A stretch of DNA of 35,514 nt, from positions 1 to 35,514 of the IMG/VR virus record IMGVR_UViG_3300044732_002378. One strand, given 5' to 3'. Below the pieces are notes generated by a model that did not search any database, was not told the DNA's origin, and worked only from the letters and a program-made list of their open reading frames with translations. This DNA is from a virus. A program made the position numbers and the translations under genes. Below, in pieces: positions 11,121-20,106 of the stretch (position 1 is its first letter; each line of letters begins with the position of its first letter).

Positions 11121-13175
11121 TTATCTTAATATGTCTATATTAAACGAGTAAGAATTTTCATCTTTACAAATTATTTCAAATATCGGAGAGTTTGATATCA
11201 ACATATGAGATGATATGATTCCTATAATCTTACCATAAGCTCCATTTCCAAATATGTTTTCTGAGTCAGTTCGGAATACGATGTCGAATCCGGCAGTATC
11301 TATTTTTTCACTAAATACAAATCTCATTACTTGACCGTTCTTCCATCTAACATTTTTATCTTGGATGTTGATATACAATGTATCTCCAAGATATTCTATG
11401 CCGTTAACTGGATTTTGATTAACTTGTCGGAAGTAATTTGTAAATTTATCCAAAACTAATACGTTTCCGTTTATATTAGATGTAGGAGTTTGACCGTTGC
11501 TAAATCCAGAGTCTATATAACCTGTTGCATTTTTACACGTCATAAAATTAGAATATGTCTGAACTCTATTTACTATCTTTACTTGATTTGGTATAGATCT
11601 GTCAATTATTACACCATCACCGTTCTTTAAAACGTCTGTATTGTAAGATAAATTGATTGATAGAGTTCCGGAAAGAATCTGGTTAATGTTATCCGAGTTT
11701 CTATTAATAAGATCTAATAAAGTTGTGTTAGACTGAAATGCTAAATTAGCGTTATTTAAAGAGGCCTCTAAAGCAGAAACTCTCCTTGCCATAGTATCTA
11801 AAGAATCTTGAGTGAAATAATACTGCTTTAATAGATCTAATTGTTGCTTAATATCAATTATTTCTAACTTCTGTTTAATGAACATATCAGCAGCTTCTTG
11901 CATTCTCGTTGAAGCATCGATAAACAAATCCATTGAGAATGTATTGTAATCATTGATGATAGTTTCAACTCCTACGTTATCAGCGGATGTATCAAATTTA
12001 AGATTAAGCTTTAAACCGTATCCATTACCGTTTAATTTAGTAACTTTATTTGGTTTGAACTTATCAAATCTTTTTAGATATGCAAGACCAGATCCTTGAT
12101 TGACGTAGTCATCTAGAACTAGAATTCCATATAGATTTCTACCTCGGTTTAAAGGATTTGATGCACTATAAGTATCATAATAAACTAATGCGGCATTAAA
12201 AGAGAAATCCTGAGCAGCATCAGATGCATTAAATTCGGCAATAAGAGTTAAAGTCGGATCATCAACAATAGGTTTATATGAGTTAGCATCGGTATCCAAA
12301 ATAACACCATCCATTCTAGAAAGAAGAACAGGTTTTTGTGAAGTTATAGTTGAAGATGCAAACCCAGCCCAATTACTAATATCTCCGAATGTAGGCCATG
12401 ATGTATATTGATCTGTTGAATCTTTATCATAATATGCATTTAATGAAAGTCCGGTCGGATGTGTAGATCCAGAATCTCTACCATCTACAAATTGATTGCC
12501 ATTAGACCATATTCTTGCCGGTGAGTAATTAGAATCTTGGTATGTTTTGAATAAAACTAACGGAGTACTACCATGTGTAACCGGTACGTTTAAGTAAACT
12601 TCACTATACGAATGTCCATCCCTTGATACGTTATTAACAATATCGACGTCTCCAATATATTTAACAACTTTTTTATAGTATTGCGTAGGATCTAATTCCG
12701 TATATCGATTAGTTTGCGTAGATTCTGCCGTAGTAGCATTTCTAAATCTGATACCATTTATATTAGCTAACCATTTCCAAAATAATCTCTCACCTACGGT
12801 ATATAGTTGAGATGGATCGTATGGCTGAGCCAAAGTATTACTACCATCTAAAATTAATTGCTCTTGATTAAGAACATAATTTTGAAAGGATTGAGCAAAA
12901 TTTATATTTTGATCCGAACTTATATCGGAATTTGGTACGGATGAATTTGGATATGCAGTTCCTCCGTAATACGCACCAATTCCCTCCCATACTAGGTTAT
13001 TTTCGTAATTAACTGATGGGGTTGCTACATCAGGTAAATCCAAGAGAACGAACTTAGAGAATACAAATCTAGCATCGTCATCAGTAAATGTCTTAGAAAT
13101 ATCATTAGCTGCTGAAGAGAAGGTGTAAAATGTTCCTCCTTGCACTCTTAGTGCATTGATTAATGGTGTTGCCAT
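11121..13175 (-). CDS. Baseplate wedge-type structural protein, possibly gp8-like (684 aa)
   Basis: The N-terminal half carries a segment at residues 126-145 (TVGERLFWKWLANINGIRFR) preceded by NYVLNQEQLIL. This resembles a motif I associate with baseplate structural proteins of T4-like marine phages. A coiled coil spans about residues 425-490. The C-terminal 200 residues look like a beta-rich domain. T4 gp8 is only about half this length, so direct equivalence is uncertain. The gene follows the gp7-like and 199-residue genes, matching the gp6-gp7-gp8 order of T4. The wedge-protein role is inferred from gene order plus this one motif. Confidence 0.5.
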   Translation of the reverse strand: MATPLINALRVQGGTFYTFSSAANDISKTFTDDDARFVFSKFVLLDLPDVATPSVNYENNLVWEGIGAYYGGTAYPNSSVPNSDISSDQNINFAQSFQNYVLNQEQLILDGSNTLAQPYDPSQLYTVGERLFWKWLANINGIRFRNATTAESTQTNRYTELDPTQYYKKVVKYIGDVDIVNNVSRDGHSYSEVYLNVPVTHGSTPLVLFKTYQDSNYSPARIWSNGNQFVDGRDSGSTHPTGLSLNAYYDKDSTDQYTSWPTFGDISNWAGFASSTITSQKPVLLSRMDGVILDTDANSYKPIVDDPTLTLIAEFNASDAAQDFSFNAALVYYDTYSASNPLNRGRNLYGILVLDDYVNQGSGLAYLKRFDKFKPNKVTKLNGNGYGLKLNLKFDTSADNVGVETIINDYNTFSMDLFIDASTRMQEAADMFIKQKLEIIDIKQQLDLLKQYYFTQDSLDTMARRVSALEASLNNANLAFQSNTTLLDLINRNSDNINQILSGTLSINLSYNTDVLKNGDGVIIDRSIPNQVKIVNRVQTYSNFMTCKNATGYIDSGFSNGQTPTSNINGNVLVLDKFTNYFRQVNQNPVNGIEYLGDTLYINIQDKNVRWKNGQVMRFVFSEKIDTAGFDIVFRTDSENIFGNGAYGKIIGIISSHMLISNSPIFEIICKDENSYSFNIDILR

Positions 13176-13190
13176 TCAGATCTTATTTTA

Positions 13191-13790
13191 TTAAAGTGGA
13201 GATCCACCTAGGGTTACTGGGTACCAAGTTCCTGTAGGTCCAGATTCAGTACATACTGCTAAGTAACATCCGGTTCCTCCAGCATTAACTACGTTAACAA
13301 TAGATCCAATTTGTGGATTTGCTATGTCTTTAATTGTTAAAAGATCCAAACGAGGTAGTGTTACATAACCAACCGATCCAGTTCCTCCGGTAGCTCCGGT
13401 TCCCGAAAGATTCGCAGTTGGTACATTACCTGAAGATACGAAGAAAGATCTTACAATCTTTTCGAAGTATATCGCGTTACCAGATCCAGATCCTACTTGC
13501 AAATATCCATTACCTGAGGTTCCTCCAATAACTACATTTCCATTACCAACTGTAACGTTACCTGAGATAACATTGACACCTCCACCTAAAGATCCTCTAA
13601 CAATAAGATCTTCGGTTTCCATATCATTGTTACTTCCATAACCATAATTGTTGATTTTTCCTGTTGCGATATCAATTATGCTTAACAAGTCATTAAGAGC
13701 ATCAGCGATAGTATTGAAGTTATCATTGAGTGTAATTCTCGAAGCAGCAACTGAATCGGTTCCATTTAATGTTGTGGTTGAAATTGCCAT
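13191..13790 (-). CDS. Small Gly-rich structural or fibre-associated protein (199 aa)
   Basis: The N-terminus (MAISTTTLNGTDSVAASRIT, then LNDNFNTIADALNDLLSIID) matches the attachment segment often found at the start of phage fibre and baseplate-appendage proteins. There, 'LN.NF..I..A.N' precedes a short helix. After it come Gly/Asn/Val repeats (residues about 65-105), a GTGATGGTGSVG stretch, and a compact C-terminal domain with 'GTGCYLAVCTESGPTGTWYPV'-type beta hairpins. It lies 2 bases after the gp7-like gene. It may be a small trimeric fibre or a connector attaching a fibre to the wedge. The role is inferred. Confidence 0.55.
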   Translation of the reverse strand: MAISTTTLNGTDSVAASRITLNDNFNTIADALNDLLSIIDIATGKINNYGYGSNNDMETEDLIVRGSLGGGVNVISGNVTVGNGNVVIGGTSGNGYLQVGSGSGNAIYFEKIVRSFFVSSGNVPTANLSGTGATGGTGSVGYVTLPRLDLLTIKDIANPQIGSIVNVVNAGGTGCYLAVCTESGPTGTWYPVTLGGSPL

Positions 13791-13792
13791 TT

Positions 13793-16700
13793 TTAGATTA
13801 TTTTTATTATTTCTTTTTTAGTTACAGTTTTCTTGTTTCCGTTTGTGTCTTCTAGAGTCAAAGTTAATGTGTAACTTCCTCTTTCAGTAAACATATAGGA
13901 GAAATACTTATTATTGTAGTATATATCCGTAAAATCAAGATCTCCTTCTTTTTGTAATTTCCATACTGGATTTTTCTTTCCATGTACTTTAGAGTTATCA
14001 TACGTAAAGTTAACAACCGTACATAAAGGTAATTCTTGAGCATATTTAAGAACTCGTATTCCATCCCATGATGGATTTTTTATAAGAGATCTTCCATATT
14101 CAGTACCGATTATACCATTTAGATCTACGTTAATTTCTTGATTACTAGTAAAGTCTTTTCTAATACCTTGAATCTTAACTTCGGTAGCTCCGCTAGTTGG
14201 ACCTGATGGTCCAGTCCATCCAGAGTAACCTAAAACTAAATTAAACTCATAATCTCCTAAACTATTATATGACTGAGCGGTTGGCCCGTTCAATTCGTCG
14301 CATAAATTAGTTAAATTAGTTGATCCTATAGAATAAGGAACACTCATTCCTGGCAATAATATAGAACCGTAAGGTCCGGTTGGGGACACTTGATATATTT
14401 CAAAATGAGTAGGAATATCTCCTAAATATCCAAAATAAACAGTTTCGTATGAATCAGGATCTCCTACAAGGTTATCTAATCTAAGTTTATGTCTAGTTGG
14501 AGAATCAAAATCTTTCGATACCGCTCTTATGTAAGAATGCAATCCATAATTATTTGTATACTCTTCATTATAGTAATAAATGAAGTCTTTAAGGAATGGA
14601 TGATCTATTGATTCATAAGGCATAACCTGATTAAGATGTCTTGCAATTTCCAACATATTTTGTTTATCTGTACCAACAAGATTTCCTATTTCGTATGAAT
14701 CTACTTTATCAATTATGTAAGCCCAATCAGTTCCATTCCACATATACGTTCTACAATTTGCATTTGAAACTATAATTTCTCCAGCAGTAGTTCCTATTAA
14801 CGAAGTAGCTCCAGTAGCTCCAGTATATCCTGTAGGTCCTTGAACATAATGAACATTCAATCCAGAATTAAGATCTACGATAGTATTACCTCTAGTCATA
14901 AAAATATGAGAGGTAGGACCGGTAACTTGATTAATTTCCCATTGAGTCATTTTAGTTCCAGTACCATCCCACCAAAGATGATAAAGATTTTCCCATGTAG
15001 GTAATTCGGTAATCAAATTGTAAGTATATGGAAATCTATCAATAAGAGGATTCGTGCTTGGATTGGTTATGTTTTGATAAAATTCTATCGAATCTAAAGA
15101 GTTAAAACTTATTTCGGCCATTCCAATCTCTTCATTAGGATGAAAAGGTAAATCCCATGTAGAAGCATATTCATCCCATGTTAAAAGAGGATTTTTATTG
15201 GTTTGGTATTCGGAAGGTTTTCTGGAAGAATCGCTCTGAACCGGATATCTTTTAGTATCAAATTCATAATCTAATTCTCTGAATTGATACCATCCAATAA
15301 AATCAGAATCTTGCATTTTTACATGGATCCAATTCTCGTTTATTAGGAAAGACCTTGTGTTATATCCATCCCATAAATAAAGTTCTACCTTATAGGTTCC
15401 TACATAAGGAAGAATTAAAGGCAATTCATTTATGTCTTTAATAGCTTGTGGCCCAGTGTCATATTTGAATTCTGGAGTATCAGTCAATTCCTTAGTAATT
15501 ATCCATTGCATTTGGTAATATCCATAATATCCAAGATTCTCCCATGTATAAACATACTGAGAAGGGAAATTACTCGGGAAATTAGGAACAGGAATATAGA
15601 CTGGAGTAGAAGGACTTACCCAGTTTGGCGATATTGTTTGTGAAACTGTAAATGTTGAGTAAAGTAAACTTTCTAACGTAACGTCATATTGATCTATTTG
15701 ATTGTATGTAACATTAGCATCATCCCAAGTTATATCAAATGTATCATTTCTTAAGATTATCGGATATCCAATAGGAATATCTTCATCATCGTTTAATTGT
15801 CTAACTGTTTGATTGATTCTATCAAAATATCCGATAAAAGCATCTCCATAATAACTCATAGGTGCACCAGAAGGTCCAAAAGTTCCAGAAGGACCAGTTG
15901 AAACGTTAATAGATGTTGCAGTTCCTCCAGTTATACTAGGAATTGAGTATCGTCCGGATCCAGGTCCTACGTTAGTATTACTGTACCAAGTAGCAAATAT
16001 AGTTCCATCTCCAATTGATTCTTTTTGTACTACTCTTATAATTCCAGAAGTTCCTCCTTCTTGATATATTACAAAGTTATCTTTTAAGTAACTGGTTGAT
16101 TTCCAATTATCAATTATAGAATCGGCAACTTCCCATGGTTTATAGACTGTTTGTCCGGTATCAGGATCTCTTCTTATAACAGTATCTAAAGTGATGGCAG
16201 TTGATCCAGTTGGAACGTCTACAATTAATCTATAAGTCTGTACTCCGTCTAAAATACCTCCAACAATAACATCATTAGAAGATAAACCTACTCTCCATGA
16301 AAGTAAATTAGAGCTACCTCCAATTGTTAAATCAGGACCTATCGGAACACCAAAGAAATTTAAAGGTCTGAGATCTTGTAGATAACCTTCTCTTTCCGGA
16401 AGAACTGTGAATTTAGGCTTTAGACCTAATTCTATTGAATCTATTCGGTATTGATCGTTCCAAACATTACATTCGTATTTAGCAAAATAAACCGCTTCTC
16501 CTATAATATCAACGATTCTAGCATTGACCGGTAGAAAATAGTTTTGTAATTTCTTTTTTAATGCGTAGATTTTAATTAAAATCTCTTCCGGAGAAAACAA
16601 AAATACCTCTTCAGCTATAGGTAAACCATCTTCGTCATATTGTCCAGATTCTACGGTTATATCATAGAACAAACCAAATTTACTAGTCTTTTTGTAAATT

Positions 16701-17620
16701 TTACTAGGAACTAAACCGGATGTTATGTAATTTGCACTTTCGTCAAATACGTCGGTTATATTGATTTGCTTATATTTTCCATAATAAGGACTTTGAGCAT
16801 CTACATTTAACCAATACTCTTTCATTCTTAGGTTTTGATATCCAAAGAATTTTATAGCATTAATTAGTGCTTTATAGGATCCTAAATAAGGAAATATGTT
16901 TGAGTATTCTAAAAGAAGTTCTTTTCTTTTATTGTTGATTAATATCCAATCTACACCTTCTTCGTTAACATCAGAAATGTCAAAAACTTTAGTATCTTCT
17001 GGGAGTAAATCATATCCAATTGATTGTAGTAAATCTCTTAGACGTTCATCTTCTTCTTCTCCTTCACCATAAAGTAGAATCTCTGCAAATATATGTCCGG
17101 AAGAATCTTCCATATACAATACAGAAGAAAATCCGTCTTCTTTAGAAGGCTGGAATGCTAAATTAAGTTGTATCGGAGTTGGGTAAGATAAAGTTGTATT
17201 CTTTATGTTTGGATAATTACCTGCAGATGCTCCGATTGTCTGTCCGGGATCATAAGCAAAGTTATATTCAATATCATACAGCTTAGAAAGCGTATTCGTA
17301 GTAGGTCCTAAATCAAATGTGTAAATGAACAAATCCTCTACCGGAAATGAAGGATCAAAATATGCAGATAGCTTAATAGATCCTGAGGTAGAACCTGTAG
17401 GTCCAGGAACTAGAGAATTATCGATTTGAGGGTATGTGTATTCAATTTGACCTGAATTAGTATTGTAAACTTCTTCTAAAATGTACAATTGAAAATCTTC
17501 AATAATACCTTCAGATACAGTTCCAAAATCTACTCTACCTATCCATTTATCATATGTTTCATCATACTCAAAATTTGCGTATTCTCCTTTTTTGTTGAAA
17601 AAATTGAGATATTTATACAT
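13793..17620 (-). CDS. gp7-like baseplate wedge protein with PKD-like domains (1275 aa)
   Basis: The protein lies one small gene after the gp6-like gene, as gp7 does in T4 (T4 gp7 is 1032 aa). Residues about 232-275 contain a helical segment with YLGSYKALINAIKFFGYQ followed by an 'EYW' strand. This pattern is shared by wedge proteins such as P2 gpI-type tail proteins. Residues about 690-770 (VGTYKVELYLWDGYNTRSF) and the last 85 residues (SYMFTERGSYTLTLTLEDTN) look like PKD/Ig-type beta sandwiches. Gly-Pro-Thr/Ser-Gly motifs recur between domains. A wedge role connecting the inner baseplate to the fibres is likely from synteny. The PKD-like modules could present carbohydrate- or surface-binding faces. 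Confidence 0.55.
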   Translation of the reverse strand: MYKYLNFFNKKGEYANFEYDETYDKWIGRVDFGTVSEGIIEDFQLYILEEVYNTNSGQIEYTYPQIDNSLVPGPTGSTSGSIKLSAYFDPSFPVEDLFIYTFDLGPTTNTLSKLYDIEYNFAYDPGQTIGASAGNYPNIKNTTLSYPTPIQLNLAFQPSKEDGFSSVLYMEDSSGHIFAEILLYGEGEEEDERLRDLLQSIGYDLLPEDTKVFDISDVNEEGVDWILINNKRKELLLEYSNIFPYLGSYKALINAIKFFGYQNLRMKEYWLNVDAQSPYYGKYKQINITDVFDESANYITSGLVPSKIYKKTSKFGLFYDITVESGQYDEDGLPIAEEVFLFSPEEILIKIYALKKKLQNYFLPVNARIVDIIGEAVYFAKYECNVWNDQYRIDSIELGLKPKFTVLPEREGYLQDLRPLNFFGVPIGPDLTIGGSSNLLSWRVGLSSNDVIVGGILDGVQTYRLIVDVPTGSTAITLDTVIRRDPDTGQTVYKPWEVADSIIDNWKSTSYLKDNFVIYQEGGTSGIIRVVQKESIGDGTIFATWYSNTNVGPGSGRYSIPSITGGTATSINVSTGPSGTFGPSGAPMSYYGDAFIGYFDRINQTVRQLNDDEDIPIGYPIILRNDTFDITWDDANVTYNQIDQYDVTLESLLYSTFTVSQTISPNWVSPSTPVYIPVPNFPSNFPSQYVYTWENLGYYGYYQMQWIITKELTDTPEFKYDTGPQAIKDINELPLILPYVGTYKVELYLWDGYNTRSFLINENWIHVKMQDSDFIGWYQFRELDYEFDTKRYPVQSDSSRKPSEYQTNKNPLLTWDEYASTWDLPFHPNEEIGMAEISFNSLDSIEFYQNITNPSTNPLIDRFPYTYNLITELPTWENLYHLWWDGTGTKMTQWEINQVTGPTSHIFMTRGNTIVDLNSGLNVHYVQGPTGYTGATGATSLIGTTAGEIIVSNANCRTYMWNGTDWAYIIDKVDSYEIGNLVGTDKQNMLEIARHLNQVMPYESIDHPFLKDFIYYYNEEYTNNYGLHSYIRAVSKDFDSPTRHKLRLDNLVGDPDSYETVYFGYLGDIPTHFEIYQVSPTGPYGSILLPGMSVPYSIGSTNLTNLCDELNGPTAQSYNSLGDYEFNLVLGYSGWTGPSGPTSGATEVKIQGIRKDFTSNQEINVDLNGIIGTEYGRSLIKNPSWDGIRVLKYAQELPLCTVVNFTYDNSKVHGKKNPVWKLQKEGDLDFTDIYYNNKYFSYMFTERGSYTLTLTLEDTNGNKKTVTKKEIIKII

Positions 17621-17621
17621 T

Positions 17622-17870
17622 TTATTGATTTAGACTTCCATCATTCTTATCAAGAGTGTAATTCTGATAGAATTGCAATTTTTTTACAGAATCCAGAATT
17701 TCGATGAAATACGGTTCTATTTTTGTGATAAATCCTTCCATTACCGGATTTTGAAACATTCTCTTAGCGAATAATCTATTGACTATTCCTTTTTTACGAT
17801 AATCATATCCAGTAGAAGTAACTACGGTTCCTTCTTCGTACATTTTATTGTATATTGAATCTTTGTACAT
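17622..17870 (-). CDS. Small conserved-position protein of unknown function (82 aa)
   Basis: The start codon overlaps the stop of the gp6-like gene by one base (TAATG), and the stop is one base before the gp7-like gene. This is tight translational coupling within the wedge module. The sequence is Tyr- and Lys-rich, with 'MEGFITKIEPYFIEILDSVK' as a probable amphipathic helix near residues 44-63. No motif identifies it. Its position between two wedge genes suggests a small wedge or assembly component. The frame and the packing make it a real gene rather than a shadow. Confidence 0.6.
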   Translation of the reverse strand: MYKDSIYNKMYEEGTVVTSTGYDYRKKGIVNRLFAKRMFQNPVMEGFITKIEPYFIEILDSVKKLQFYQNYTLDKNDGSLNQ

Positions 17871-19630
17871 TATTTAAGTGAATTTTTACTATTTACCATT
17901 TGTTTAGTAGCTATGGTATTCTTAATAACTTCTTTTATGATAACATTGACAGAAGAGTATTGATTATTACTTAAACCATCTTCGAAATAATTTCCAAAAC
18001 GATCATACCATCCTCCTCTAACAACCGGCATTTCATTTAGTCCTATTTTAATATCTCCAAAATCATCAAGACCTAAATTAGGATCATCTCCTGATGTCAA
18101 AGTTATTTTATTCTCAACTACTGTATTTATTCCTCTAATTCTATCAAATGAATTTGATCTTTGTATAAAAAATCCATCTAATATAGCTCTTTCATTTATC
18201 TCTGATATAAAACTAATGTTAACTGAATCTACTCCATCAATTCCTTCTAAAATTGCAATTATATCAGATTTTGGTATTTTATCTCTTCTGGTAACCGTTA
18301 GTAAGTAATCGGTTATTTTTGCAGTTATTTCGTTACCTATCGTTGCTGCGTTTGCCGTGTCAAAAATTCTTAAGAATACATTAATCACATATTTTGTAAG
18401 AATTGGATCTACTACTTCTAATTCACTTGAAATTATTTGCTGACCTGATTGATTGATGTATTTGTATAAAGCGGTTTTTTCTGCAGGATCTAGGAAAAAG
18501 TTTTCTAAATTGGTAGTGAAATAATCTGCATTTTTAGAAAGTCGTCTTTTAATATCAGGAATCAAGAATAGGTAAACTACATTATCATCGTCAATATATT
18601 CATCATCATAAGTAGTATATGCATCTACAAATGAATAATTAAACCTAGAAAGTAAAGATATGTAATTGTCAGGATTAGCAAGAACGAAAGATCTACTGCT
18701 TTTAGGTGCAATTAATTTTGTTAAGCTTGAAGATTCAGAATCAGCTCCTAAAACTATTGGTTTATCCATTGTTATATTCATGTACTCATTAAGATCTACC
18801 TCTTCTCCGGTATTAGAGTATGCCGGATCTGTCCATTTAAATGTTATTGAACTAGCTTTACCAAATACATTTCCCTGAAATCCATCAGAATTAACATATT
18901 CTACTGATATATTTGATCCTTGAGGAGGAATAAATCCGTAATCTCGGTTTCCAAAATAAAGATCTATTCCACCAGCTAAACCAGTTTTGACCATACATAA
19001 TTTTTCTCCTTTCCTCATATCATACAAAGAATCTACAATTTCGAACGGTATTCCATTAACATATACATTTACATTATCGTTATCTATGGGTTTCTTTGAT
19101 TGGAAATTAAACGATTGTAGCTCAGATCCATTACCTATTCTAGTTTGGGTTTCTAACTCACCTTGAATAATCTTTAATGGAATGAATTGTGATTCGCTTT
19201 TGTTTATTTTGATATGTCCTAGCGCATTTCCTAATTGAACAAAATAAGGAAGAGCGTTATTTTCACATGTAAGTTTAGCTTTATCGCTTAACATTATATA
19301 GCTTATATTAAGATCTACTGCATTAGGTTTCCATTTTAATTTAATAGTTCCTTCAGACGATATAGCTCTTGTTGGGTTGTGTCCGGTTAATCTAGCAAAT
19401 GCATAAATAGACTTTTGTTTAGATGCCGTGTTTATGTTCATCTCTACTATTGCATCTTCGATATACAAAAATATCATTTGCAAAAAAGATTGCATTACTG
19501 TTAAAATCTGCCCAAATGGAGATGCCGGTGAAAAAACATCTCCTCCTTGACTATATACTCTAATTAAATAGGCTTTAACTTGATTGGATATATCACCAAA
19601 CTTTATCTTATTTGAATCTAAAAATCCCAT
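17870..19630 (-). CDS. Baseplate wedge protein gp6-like (baseplate J family)
   Basis: The 586-residue protein has the expected layout of gp6/baseplate-J proteins. An N-terminal helical section (residues about 12-90, with PASPFGQILTVMQSFLQMIF) is followed by a central beta-rich part. A C-terminal ferredoxin-like module comes next, with EITAKITDYLLTVTRRDKIP and IIAILEGIDGVDSVNISFIS (about residues 432-478). T4 gp6 is 660 aa and forms the inner ring of the wedge. The gene lies 4 bases after the gp25-like gene, and gp25 is a direct structural partner of gp6 in T4. Synteny and architecture agree, though I have not aligned the two. Confidence 0.75.
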   Translation of the reverse strand: MGFLDSNKIKFGDISNQVKAYLIRVYSQGGDVFSPASPFGQILTVMQSFLQMIFLYIEDAIVEMNINTASKQKSIYAFARLTGHNPTRAISSEGTIKLKWKPNAVDLNISYIMLSDKAKLTCENNALPYFVQLGNALGHIKINKSESQFIPLKIIQGELETQTRIGNGSELQSFNFQSKKPIDNDNVNVYVNGIPFEIVDSLYDMRKGEKLCMVKTGLAGGIDLYFGNRDYGFIPPQGSNISVEYVNSDGFQGNVFGKASSITFKWTDPAYSNTGEEVDLNEYMNITMDKPIVLGADSESSSLTKLIAPKSSRSFVLANPDNYISLLSRFNYSFVDAYTTYDDEYIDDDNVVYLFLIPDIKRRLSKNADYFTTNLENFFLDPAEKTALYKYINQSGQQIISSELEVVDPILTKYVINVFLRIFDTANAATIGNEITAKITDYLLTVTRRDKIPKSDIIAILEGIDGVDSVNISFISEINERAILDGFFIQRSNSFDRIRGINTVVENKITLTSGDDPNLGLDDFGDIKIGLNEMPVVRGGWYDRFGNYFEDGLSNNQYSSVNVIIKEVIKNTIATKQMVNSKNSLK

Positions 19631-19634
19631 AATT

Positions 19635-20039
19635 TTATTTTAATTTGCTTGGTACTGGTGCTTTATTATCTCTAGGAGTTGCAGCAATACCAAGTACTTT
19701 TTCTCCATCTATTATTATGTCAACTAATATAGAATCCGTTATATCTCCTTTAATAAAATTGACCTCTATATCGAAAGGTATGTCTTGCGATGATGTCGGA
19801 CAGTATGCAAATATCTGATTATTTATTTCAGACTTTATAGTGGAAGCAGTTATGTTAGGATTCCATAAAAAAGCTTCGAGGTTTACTCCCATTCCAGGAG
19901 CTCCGAATACTTCAGTCTTGCTTGTCGTCAATATCATTTCTATGTATTGAACGAAATTAAACAACCTATCATCTACTTCAAATTGAGTAGAATCATAGTA
20001 TGGATCTGTAGGTATTCTAAGATAAACATCAACCGGCAT
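19635..20039 (-). CDS. Baseplate wedge protein gp25-like (GPW/gp25 family)
   Basis: The length (134 aa) fits T4 gp25 (132 aa). The diagnostic region is residues 31-60, QYIEMILTTSKTEVFGAPGM then GVNLEAFLWNP. It matches the family pattern of an 'I..IL.T..GE....P.fG..L..fLf' helix-loop-helix. In this protein GE is replaced by TE, a mild departure. The C-terminal beta strands include ILVDIIIDGEKVLGIAATPR. In contractile machines gp25 joins the wedge core to the first sheath ring. It sits immediately before gp6, as expected for partners. The start ATG at 20039 follows an AT-rich leader with no Shine-Dalgarno. Confidence 0.75.
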   Translation of the reverse strand: MPVDVYLRIPTDPYYDSTQFEVDDRLFNFVQYIEMILTTSKTEVFGAPGMGVNLEAFLWNPNITASTIKSEINNQIFAYCPTSSQDIPFDIEVNFIKGDITDSILVDIIIDGEKVLGIAATPRDNKAPVPSKLK

Positions 20040-20076
20040 TTATAGTATATTATTATTTTAGTACAAAAGTTCACTA

Positions 20077-20106
20077 GAGGTCACGAGATGATCTCTTATG
20101 ATCCTC
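20077..20106 (-). other. RNA hairpin candidate spanning the stop of the possible neck gene
   Basis: Bases 20077-20083 (GAGGTCA) and 20099-20106 (TGATCCTC) form an interrupted stem with one bulged base. Inside it, GAG (20085-20087) pairs with CTC (20093-20095) around a five-base loop. Two further pairs, past a mismatch, extend the stem outward. The stop codon lies inside. No clear U-run follows on the minus strand (only a TTTTG some 8 bases later), so a strong intrinsic terminator is doubtful. It could be an attenuator or a processing site. It occupies much of the 56-base gap before gp25, one of the longest gaps here. Confidence 0.35.

Noticed and set aside
13864-14064. Minus-strand frame of 66 codons inside the gp7-like gene
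   Set aside because: Wholly inside the PKD-like end of the larger gene in another frame, with no independent support.
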